DNA of 64,000 nt from Marisa cornuarietis (taxonomy: Eukaryota; Mollusca; Gastropoda; Architaenioglossa; Ampullariidae): NCBI GenBank assembly GCA_004794655.1, contig SMMW01000003.1, positions 19,052,501-19,116,500 of the forward strand, read 5' to 3'. Positions 1 through 12,100 of the stretch are shown one piece after another. Made by a program: the position numbers and the translations under genes. Each line of letters opens with the position of its first letter. Position 1 is the first letter of the stretch. The notes below the pieces were generated by a model, which was given only the letters and a program-made list of their open reading frames with translations, was not told the DNA's origin and searched no databases.

Positions 1-144
1 CCAACAATCATCACTTTCGTTATTGCTCTTTGTGAATCTCTCGCATTTTTGCATTAGTAAGGCATTTGAATTTTGTGACAATCTTCTTGACATCTCAGCA
101 GCACCTAAGGCAGAAGCTTTACTGACATCTGTATCAAGAGCTGA
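1..144 (-). CDS. CTU2: CTU2 coding exon 12, truncated by the window edge
   Basis: 48 open codons after acceptor TGGTCTTGCAG, beginning SALDTDVSKASALGAAEMSR, matching human ALDVDAADSATAFGAQTSSR. The frame is still open at position 1, ending near SDDCW, so the C-terminal cysteine pair and stop lie to the left of the window. Confidence 0.93.
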
Positions 145-3100
145 CTGCAAGACCATACAAATATATTCAATGCCCTTACTCAAAATTTTGCTATATACAA
201 AATAACATAAATAAGTGGTCACTAAGCACCAAACACATTTCATCACTATTTAGTTTTGGCCTTTTCAGTTGAAAAGACACTAGCTTTGCAAAAAACCTGA
301 GCAGATTCCCATCTGTACACATGCTGTACCACATAATCTGTAAATCACAAACAAACAAGAAAAGCAGAAAATGTTTTCCCTCCATGCTCAGTCTTGTAGT
401 TTTATAGTAGTAAAACCTCCCTATTAAGACTTGCTAAAATCCACCAAAACTAGATAGGGTTGTAGTTGGGAAATCAACGAGTCTGCTTTCCCTCCAGAAA
501 CCATGACTTCAAACACCTATAAAATCAATTCATTTATTTAAATGTTAAAGCTCTTAAATCCATATCAAAATGCTTTTCGTTGTCGTTTTCATTTTCACTT
601 GGTAATGCTTATTTTGTGATTGTTGTGCTTGATTGAAGATTAACTCTCCAGGTAAAAGCAATCGATCAATACACATGTACTGTGGGAATCTGCTCAGGTT
701 TTTTGCAAAACTAGTGTCTTTTCAACTGAAAAGGCCAAAGCTAAGATGCTCTTTGAAAATAAACTATTTACATTTTGTAATGTGACTTCTGCAAATAGTT
801 GCAATAAAGTACAAACAGATGGTCAAAAGAATTTTATTTTTATAGACAGCTTCTGCAAAAGATTGTTAATGAAGCACAATTGACTGAAGTGTGTTGATAA
901 AGAGAGAACAATGAACAAGGGGAGTGGGGGAAGGCCAATCATTTTGACCAAAAACCATATCACTCAAGGTTTATCAACCTACCGCCCGAGTCAAATAGAC
1001 CTCACCATAAACATACTGTCCCATGTAAGACATCATTCCAGTATTGAAAGTTGAACTACATTGTCTGAATATGCCTTGCCAAGCAGCCATTTTTGTTTAG
1101 TAAGATGGTGGCTGAAGTTGCAAACAATGCACTACTCCTGTCGTCAGAGATTGAGTCACCTTTTGGGCTTTGATCGATTAGGTTTTTGGTGTTGGGACGA
1201 CAGGGTCATAATGGGGTTGATTTGACTCAGGCAATTGGTAGATATGACTGGAGTGATATGGTATGGGTTGAAATGACCGGTAACTCAATGAACAAGCAGT
1301 CTCTTACTGACATATTTTACATGATTTATGCAGAAAATCACAATATAGGGTAAATGGTAGGTCAGAAGCAGTCTTTTAAAATGTACTTTTTTTTAAAAAC
1401 AAGCAACTTCTGCAAAACAAAAGTTGTTATGGAGCACAAAATGTCAGTTGTAAGCCAGGCTGGAAAGGTAACCATTATAGAGATGACATTTATATAGCAA
1501 AATTTATCTGTGAAAAATTTTTGGTTCAAATCTAAGAGTGAATTGTGATGTGGAAGGTCTCAATAAGGAGGTTTTACCTCATCTTCATTGTCCAAAGACA
1601 ACTTATCCTGCCTACTGCATTTTGAAAAGGCTGCATAGAATCCATCTCAGTTTGCCATTTGTAAAATTACAGAATAATCAGCTGCAGTGTGGCCAGTTCC
1701 ATCGAATTGCCATCAACATCAACAACTGAAGTATTGCAATGGAGAAGGTATGAAAAGTACCACTTTACCGGCATAATACATGACCTGGATAGATTTGGGT
1801 ATTTTTGGCATCCAGAAGGTTAAAAAAAAAAAGAGTAACAATTGGAATAGCTTTCTTGCCCATTTTTAGGGCCACCTGCTTAACAGCAGTAACCCCATGT
1901 GGTGTCAGTTCTGTTTGAGTGTTAGTCAGTCACTCCAGCAAGGTCAAGCGACTGAATGATGCCCCTGAAGGAGTTAAGAGAGCTGCATACTGACACCTTA
2001 ATGGATGACAAATACCTTAGCACCCCTTTGGTGCAGGGCTCAAAGGCCTTCTGTGTTATGCTTTGCACTAAAAACTGTCCACTGCGAAGGTGCTTGATGG
2101 ATGTAAATTCTTGAAAGATGTTGCTGAAACCTCTTTCTGTTGCAAAAGGAGAGTAGCACAAGCGGCCGTGCAGGCTCCATACCCTCAACAAGAAACTGGG
2201 GTCTGGTTATCACAACAGACTGAGTGACACTGTCATCATCTTCACTGTCCAAGGATAGTACACTCTGCAATGTTTCCCAGGTTTAGTTGAGCTTTTGGTT
2301 GTCACAGTTTATGCATTGGGGTTTCATTCCTCCTACTTCCCACCCACCACAAAGCTCAACAAAGGAATGCAGCTAAGTGGTACCACAAAGGTATTTTCAG
2401 CAGTGTTGCATCAGGGCTACAGGAGGAATATAGTCTGGTCTATTGAAGTACAGACCAGATTGATGCAGCTGCAGGCTTCTATCAAATCTAGGACACTGCA
2501 TATCCTGCCAGTTAACTGACACAGGCTGCACCAACCTTCTATATAAGAGAAATTTTGTCCAAAGAGGTGTGTTGGTATGATAGGTTGCAACCATCAGCCT
2601 CCAAGGATTTGATCCTCTTCCAACATGGGTTGCCCTGCACGGCAAACACAGAGGGCCTAAAGGAAGCCCCAGAGAGGAATAATCAAGAAAAAAGATGATG
2701 GAAAAAAGGAGAAAGGAGAATGACCAGTAGAGACAAAAGTTAAGAAACAAAAACAGCAGGGTGGGATGTGGAGAAATCGTTTTTAAAGAAAAAAGGCTGA
2801 TGAGAGCAAAAGAGGGAAAGTAAATTAGAAAGTAGTGAGTCATCTCCGTCACCCAGAGAGAGGCTGGGTGTTCATCCCCAGCATGAGAATCCAGGCCCAC
2901 AGGGGTAAGGAAAGATTGCAGAAGACAGGCAAAGGAAAAAATACTTGTGTTTTGACTGTAGCTGAAGGATGGAGAAAAGTGACTGACCTAGCTGTTAGTA
3001 AAATCTTAACTGCTGTTATCTCAATGACTTAGGTGTTCATCGATTCCCAAATCCTTCATGTTAGATATATCGCTGACTGCCTTCTTGAAGCCTATGAAAT

Positions 3101-6100
3101 TGTGAAACAGGTCATTTTGATATTGACCATGCTGAGTCTAAATAAAGAAGCAATACAGAACATCTTAAAAAAAAGCACAAGTGATCACAATTATTATTTG
3201 TTTTGCATAAAAATGTAAACATCTCTAAGTATACATACCTGACATACAGCACAGTGACCTATGGTAGACCTAAGGTCAGATGGTTCAAGCTTCTCACTAA
3301 TCCTGTAAGTAAAAAAACAAAAATGATTGTACACAAGCATTTGATAATCTAAATCCACTTAAAAAATCTAAGGAAATGAGCTCGGAAAGTCTTTTTCATT
3401 CCAGACAATCACACTTTTCAATAATTTCTTTCACCAAGTTTCATTTAGCATGTAGTATACAAGGTCACTACTAAAATAAACGCTGTAAATTAAATCCTTA
3501 AATCATCTTTAAAGACGAAAAAGAAGCTACTGGCAGAGTGAACTTAACTCTTACTGTACTGAAGGTTTGGGGCGCTCTGCTAGTTTGTTTTGGTTAGTGT
3601 TGCAAAAAACTTGCTGCACAAATGAAAATATATTGCAAAAGTAGATGTTTACCAAACTAAAGAAAAATGAACAAACATTTATGATAATAATAATGATGAG
3701 GATTTATATGGTGCCTTTCCAAAGATTTGCTCATAGCGCTTTACATAATCGCATAGACTATATCATTAACAACTATACACCCACATTCACATATAACAGA
3801 CACGCTCACTTCTACGTACAACATACACTACTCATACACAAAGTAAATTACAGATATGTTCAATCTTTACGGATGACTCCATCGTTCCACATGGTGGAAC
3901 TGTAGCTGAGGCAACAGTTCTGTCGGCCCAACCACAACAGGCATCTTCAGCCTGTCTTGTGGATGGTTGCTCCATTTTTCCTGCAGAACTTCATGCCATC
4001 CTGGGGGGTTCACCAGCATGTGTACAAACTTTGCATAGAAGTGCTGTGTTAGGCATCCAGCAGATGTGAAGCCCATGATGATGAATAGGGTCAAGAATTT
4101 TAACATAGGGCTCTTGAGCAGAGCCACAGATGATGGAGCTATAGTCTAGCTTGAAGAAGATCATGGCATGATATGGACAAAGCAAAGCAGTAGGGTCCTG
4201 CCAATTTAGTGGAAACAATTCTTCGTTATGAATCTCTTAACTTTGATCTTTGCATTAACTCTTTCCTAGCATTTTGTGTCTGCTGAAGCGAACTTCTTTT
4301 ATAACCAGTTCCTAGTACGTACACTGTAATGCTAACAGGGAAGTGTCACAAAAAACATCACACTCTGTGTAAATGAATAAATGAGGGAAGAAGCTGTTGG
4401 CACCTTTAGTAATTGTTCTTCTATGAATTACTTTGTGCTTCCACTAAAGTTCTAACTGATGAATCGCTTTGCTTTTCGTCTGTGTGAAATGAGTTAAATG
4501 CATCCCTTACTTATTATACTATGACCCAACTTAATGAGACACTGCACTGGGTCCTAATAACTGATAAAGTGAAGAATATACTTTAAATAGGTGAACTACA
4601 TTATTTTGTACTTACTTCAGACTTGGTTTGGATTTGTAAAAATCTAATAAAATTCCAGGTAGTGGGGTTACTTGCAGCCAAAGATGATGACATGATTGTG
4701 CTCACTTCTAGTGCAATTATAAGTTCTTGGATAGCTAAATCTAGGGTTAAAAAACTTTCTAATACCAGAATAAATAGCCTGCAAACCTGACAATGTTAGG
4801 TACTGTTGAAGGAAACTCAGCCTGCAGGCCAGTTACAAAGGCTTCTGTTTGCTGCTGAATGCTGCTGCCTTCTGTAGCCTGCAAAACAAAAACTCTTTTA
4901 GAGCATGTATAGAGAACAATAGGCTGTTCACACCACTTCTGTACAATGTTTGTATGCAGATGCTGGGGAACTCCCACCTTCTTTTTGCCATCTGAAATTT
5001 ACGCCACCCTATCTCTGGAAATCCTGCCTAACATGTCATTTTCATCCTCAGTATGCTGCCCTGTATGTCATTCATACCCAAGAGCCCAAACCATTATATG
5101 TCTCATATACAGACTACTGGAGTGGATATCCAGTAGGCAGAGCCTATTCTTTTCTTGCCAGCTACTTCATGGACCTATTTCTGATATTTGTCTTAATCTC
5201 ACAACATTTAAAAAAGGTGACACCAGCGATCTGATCTTTCTCCAATGCCTCCAGGAAATTATTATTATCCTGAATCATGTTCTATCTTTACGGATGACTC
5301 CATTGTTCCACATGGTGGAACTGTAGCTGCAGCAGCAGTTCTATCATGCCAGCCACAACAGGCATCTTCAGCCTGTTCTCTGGATGGTTACTCCATGCTC
5401 TACAGAACTTCATGCTTTCTTGCTAGCTTTACATCAAATTCACCAATCTTCAGAGGAGAACTCCTTTTTCATTTCAGATTCACCATTTGCTCTCCAAGCT
5501 TGTCTTTCCTGTTGTTTTGACCACCCTCTGATGGTCCAGTTTCATACCAGTCATGTGGTTCTTCTTCATCACAACAAGGATATCATCTTCATTTGGGCCC
5601 CTGGCCATGCATTCCTGAGAGCTACAGAAGGAATACACTCTGGCCTACTAAGATGGAAGCCAGACTGACCTAAGCTGCAGAACTCTAGCAAAGCTAGGGA
5701 ATTGCATGACCAGCTGATTGATTAGTCTGGGCTACACCAACCTACCGTCTAGGATAATCTGGGCCAAAGAGATGTGTTGGTATGACAGGCTATCAGAGAC
5801 ATCAGCCTCCAGGATCTCCTCCTCCTCCTCTTCATTACTATTATTATGGTACACTATACCTACTTAGAAATAGTGCATTGTGGGGTATACCTGCTATGCA
5901 GTTGGATCAACTCCAAAAAGTTCAAAACACAGCCGCCAGGATTGTCACCCGTGCAAAGTCGTCCACTGAGCACATCACCCCTGTACTATGAAGCCTTCAC
6001 TGGCTCCCAGTGAACAAGCGCATTGACCACAAAGTGCTTTCGATTGCACAGTCCTGCATGTTTAAAACTGCTCCTGACTATTTGCAAGAGATAGTTCCTC

Positions 6101-9100
6101 CTTACCAGCCGTCACGTAGCCTGCGCTCTGGCTCCCAGTCACGCTTCTGTCTCCCTGCACTGGAAGACACAAACAAAAAGCGCACTGGAGCCAGGGCCTT
6201 CAAAAACGCGGCACCTAAGCTGTGGAATGCTCTGCCATCATCACTGTCCACCATCACCTCACCAACCACGTTTCGAAAAAGACTGAAGACCCATCTGTTT
6301 AAACTTAAACAACCAAGCAACACTTCTGTCTTTATTTTTTACTTTCCTGGTCTTTTATCTATTTATTTACTTTATTTTTTCTTTTTTTATTTATTTTGTT
6401 TTTGCTGCGCAATGAGCATTCTTCTGAATGGATACCTGTGCATTACAAATGGATATCATCATCATCAAATATCAATTTCACATAATCATTCACCGTGATT
6501 GATAACACATTACATCCATGGCTACAACTGACAATAGCTTATGCTATTTTGTCATTATATGTATGCACTGCATCTATTCAGAAAATACCCAAAGCACTGC
6601 TTGTGCAATCTAGTGAACAGCCTGTTCAAAATGTTCCTGACCATATGAGTTTTATGAATATGTCCATTTTGTAAACTCACCTTTGTTGTCAGAGATGGAA
6701 TGAAAAATGTCTGTACACCATTAAGCACATTGTACATGACAAGCTCCTTTCTGCTCACTTCCCTGAAAGAATCAATTATTCAAGTTACATTTGCAAGGAA
6801 TACATTATATATACATGTGCAAGGGAAAGCATTATTATATACATGTTGCAAGGAATATATTAATGTAATGGACACCCTAGAAAGTGTTTAGTTTAATGGT
6901 GTTAATTCATTTAAAATTGTTGTTAAACTGGCCACAGAAACCCTTGTTGATGCAAGCTTTGTCAACATCAGAATGGCAGGATAAGGTAGGACCCTGTAGA
7001 AGCCAGTTTAAACCCTTCGCCCTTTGTTCATTTCAATCAAATAAGCAAATAGAAAAGCTGAGTTTTGCTCTTTCTTCCCCTTGGGTCAAATCAGAATGCA
7101 TATTTGAAAAATCAAAAAGAGTTCACAAGCCTTCGGATAAGAAGCAGTGCAAATCCAGCTACATGATAGTTTCAAGACATTCAACTGTTTGTCATCCTTC
7201 ATGAAACCAAACACTTCAACATTTTCCATTTTTTTCCATGACACTTACCTTCTAAAGGAAATCTTTTTATTGATTGCTTTTTTCCAATCTTTCTTCCAAC
7301 TGTAAAAGGTCAAATGACCAAAAATTGTCCTAAGCATAATTAACCAAGTGAATTAAGTATAGAATGGCCACTGTCAGTACTATATACCAATGTTACTTCT
7401 CCTTTTTTAAAAGTGTCAAGCGGAACTCTTACCTTAAAGGTCTGATGATCACAATATCTCTATACCTATGATCCCCAATATTCTGCAGAAAATGAGTCAA
7501 TAAAAATAGATATAATACATTTTTAATAATTTATTGCATAGAATAAAATAATAAATACATTAAAAAATTCTTACAATATTTTCTGTTTCTTTAGGCTTAT
7601 ACTTTTTTAAAGACAGATAAAACAATCAGCAATAATCACAGGGAAAATTACTACTTTTACTTAAGGACTAGCAGGATGTAAAATTTCTTTCTAATGATTG
7701 GGTAAAGCTTAGTTCAAGATACTATTTCTCCAAATCTGGGTAAATACCTCTCCCCAGATCCGTTCAAAAGAGATTAAAATAGCGATGTCACAATATGCCT
7801 CCTTAATATAATTATGCTCTAAGTTAAGGCCATCACAATGTAAAGACTCATGCACTATTCAGATGTTTGAGGTGTTGACCTCTTTCTGTGATAATAATGA
7901 ACTGTGAATTTTAAAAACCTTTTTCCAAGAAGTTTATGTAATAGCAAAGACAGTTATTCTGGTGCTACATGATAAGTACAGAGAACAAACCAAGAAATAA
8001 TATTATATGAATAAGAAAAATACTTACTGTATCTGAGGCAACTTGATCCCCTCGTCCTCCTGCTATGTCTGTCAATATTCGAACTGACAGACGAGTAGCA
8101 CAGTCTGCTACGAGAATCTTCTTAAATCTGTTCATGGATGCTACTTTTATCAACAGCTGAGTCCTTAAACATAAAACAAATAGTACATACAATAAAACAG
8201 AAAGAAAGAGTTACAGTAATGTACATAAGGAATTCTATTTATAATGCCGCAAAGCGAAGCGTTGCAAAATGCATTTATGCGGCTAAAGCATCATATCTTC
8301 AGGGCCAAATAATTAACTGCACCTCCTCCAAAAAGCTCTTTGCCATCTGCTCTCAAATGACTGGATCTAAGACAGCAACATCACTGCCTACTGCCTACCC
8401 TGCTTCACTGCTGCCGCAAGTTTTTAGTGATTATTTCACCAGCAAGATATTGGACATTCGATCATCTTTAGACTCTGTGTCAGTGCTTGACAGCATCTCC
8501 TGTGATGTCCTCCCAGGATGCTCCATGTCCAAGTTCCTACCAGTCTCTGAGACCGATGTGAAAGCGGTTATCCTAAAAGCTAAACCAACAACTTGCGAGT
8601 TAGATCCGATGCCCACAAGCCTTCTGCTCGAGTGCCTAGATACTCTACTTCCTGCCATCACTAATATTGTAAATGTCAGCCTGTCGTCAGGTGTTTTCCC
8701 ATCTTTGTTCAAAAATGCGGTGGTGAGGCCACTTCTAAAGAAATCCACGCTTGACGTCAATGTCCTGAACAACTACCGTCCAGTTTCCAACTTGTCTTTT
8801 CTCTCTAAGATCATAGAGAAAATAGTTTTGACACAGCTCTGGGCCTACTTACAAGAGCACCATCTTATCCCACAAGCTCAGTCGGCGTATAGACCTTTCC
8901 ACAGCACCGAGACCACTCTTATTAAAGTGACAACAGACATATTATCTGCTCTTGACAGTGGTGATGTCTCTCCATTAACCCTACTGGACCTGTCTGCTGC
9001 ATTTGACACTATAGACCACTCTCTGCTTCTTCACAGACTTCACACCCTCTACGGGATTTCTGGACCTGCCCTCTCATGGTTCAACTCCTATCTCACTGAT

Positions 9101-12100
9101 AGGACCCAGACTGTGTCAGTTGATGGTCAGACATCTCGCCCTGCTTCACTTTTCTGTGGTGTTCCCCAAGGCTCAGTACTTGGCCCAGTTCTGTTCATCC
9201 TGTATACTAAGCCCCTTTCATCATGCATCCGGTCTCACCAGGTTTCTCATCAATCCTATGCTGATGACACGCAGCTTTACTGTTCCACTCCGCCGGCTGA
9301 GTCTTACTCTGCTATTAGCTCTATAGAAGCTTGTATCAGTGATGTCAAGGGCTGGATGCTAAAAAACAAGCTTAAACTAAATGATGATAAAACGGAAGCC
9401 CTCTTGTGCCATAGAAGAAGACATCAACCTTCACTCGTCAGTCTGCCCAATCACATCAAGGTGGGCGACAGCAACATCACCTTCACGTCATCTGTTAGGA
9501 ATCTGGGATTTATTGTCACTGATGACATGACACTCGATAGACATGTAGCATCTGTCTGTCGGTCTGCCTATTATGAGCTCCGTAAGATCAGTGCTATCCG
9601 TCACTTTCTCTCTACACGCGCTACCAACACTCTTGTCTGTGCGTTTGTTCTTTCTCGACTTGACTACTGCAACTCCTTGCTGGCAGGCTGCCCTGACTAC
9701 CTCATTCAGAGACTCCAGAGAGTACAGAACTCTGCTGCGCGTCTGGTGCTTAGAGCAAGGAAACGGGACCATGTCACTCCTCTCCTTCGTTTTCTACACT
9801 GGCTACCCATCCGTTCTCGCATTCAGTACAAACTGTCTGTGCTGTGTTTTAATTTCTTTGCTGGCTCCTGTCCTGACTATTTCTCTGAACTTCTCATCCC
9901 TTACTCTCCGTCCAGACAACTACGCTCTTCGTCTGACGACCGTATCCTAACTGTTCCTGTCACCAGAACAACATATGGTCACAGGACTTTTGGCTACTGT
10001 GCTGCAAAACAATGGAACTCTCTTCCTTTCCATATCCGCCACCTTCCTACAACTGAATCTTTCAAATCTGCACTGAAAACGCACCTCTTCCTTGAGCATT
10101 TCTCCTAACACAGTCCGCACAATGCTCGTCCTTCTTAACCCCGCCCCCTTCCCTCTTGCTACTTTACCCATCTTTCTCGCAGAATCACTATATTTTTCTG
10201 TTCCTGTTACTTGATGCCTTTTAATGTTTTCTGTTTCGTCAGTACTGTCGTTTTCTTTCGTCCCCTTTGTTCTGTGTCTACTTAGTCCACGTCTCTTCCT
10301 TGTTTTAAGCGCTAAGAGCATGCTCTCTATGAGTGTGAATATGCGCTATAAAAATCTTCACTATTATTATTATTATTATTTCATCAATTTTCCAGTTATA
10401 TTTCTTCTGCATTCCTCATAGCATGACTGTCCAACTTCTAATTTTATTGTTATTTTGGACTGTCTTTTCCAGATTTACTTTGGTGCCCCAGATTTTCTCT
10501 GCTAATGTGCTTGTTTATGGTAAGCAGAACAGCAGATTTATCTAAACCAATAATGGTCAGTAGACCCCATATCAAGCACAACAGTAGCAATCATACAAAC
10601 AGTCATCAAAAGAAGTAGGGAAAGAAAAGAGAAGTGAATGTAGCAAAAGAAAGAAGTAACCATCTTGTGTTATATCTCTCTAGTGTCATGCTTATCAAGA
10701 ATAGACTACATGCACTCTACTCTGCTATGGATTCTTTGAAGGCTCCTTCCCCCCCACTACTTTACTGAAATCTTCTGTCCACACCCCTACCTGAAACCTT
10801 TGCTCCTCATCAGACTTTCGCATTATTTCCCTCCCACCCACAGACAGTCCCATACAGACAATGGATGTTCTCCCTCTGTGCTGCTAAGCAGTCAACTCTC
10901 TTCCACATCACATTTGCCATTCTGATTTGAAGGCCACATTCAAACGCTTTCTGAAAACATATCTTTTCACAGAATACTATACCTGAATTACTATTCTTAA
11001 CTCCCTTGCAATACTGTCTGTCATGCTAACCATCATGTAATGACTCCATCTCACACATTTTACAGTACCTATATTTCATACCTTCATCCATTGCTTTAAG
11101 TTCTACTCTTGTACCTCATCTTTATGTTGTTCAGTTTGCCTATACATATCTCATTGTCCACTGTCTGTTACCTATCATTTCTCAATTTTTTTAAGCCCAT
11201 AAAATATTATTTGCTGCACCTAAAACCTTGCAAGCCAATCTGAACATGGAAATTAAAAGGTGGTAAAAACCCTGCTTAGGATAGCTCAGCTTCAAGCTTG
11301 GCATTCCTTAGACTTTTAAAATTTAGTCAACATTTCTGCCTCTGACCCTCTCACTTGGAATGAACTGCCACTCTATATTCACCAAAAGTCTATACCCTTT
11401 CTTTCAAAACTTCTCTTAAAAGTTACCCTTTTCTCCTCCCATGGCACCTTTCTGTGTGTGTAGGTACGTGTGCACATATGTTCCCAAATTCTTTTAACTG
11501 CTGTAGCAAGAATGGGTACTTTATAAACACCATAATTATCATTATTATTAAACTTAACGACATACTTTGCCACCCGAAGGAATTCCTCTCTTGCTGACAT
11601 AGATGACAAAGAGCTGAAAAGATGTTGCAAATTAGCCGTTTTTTCCATTCTCTGAAGAAAATACTTAGAACCTGAATCTTGTAGAACATCCCAACAAAGT
11701 GACTTGACATCTTCAAGCTGACTTCCTTGCACCAGACCCTAAGGTGATCAAGCAGCATGTATGATTACAACACACACATTGATAACCCTTTTAACATTTT
11801 TTCTAAAACATTTTGCTACAAAAAAAATGCATTTATATTTTGTGCAGAAAAATGTGTCAAAAATGTTTTACTGTTTAGGCCTGATTACGCAAGGAGGAGG
11901 AAAGTTTGTCTATGTCAGAGATGGCCTTGCAGCTGCTTAGGACAAAATGATCTGCCAGATTTATATCCAACAACAGTGAACCTTCACTAAGCTATATTAG
12001 ACCCAGCAGACATCGTCTGCAGTGGGTGAGAATTGATTCAACATTTGCAATATATATATATATATATACATTTCATATTGATCATAACCTACCCTCTCCC

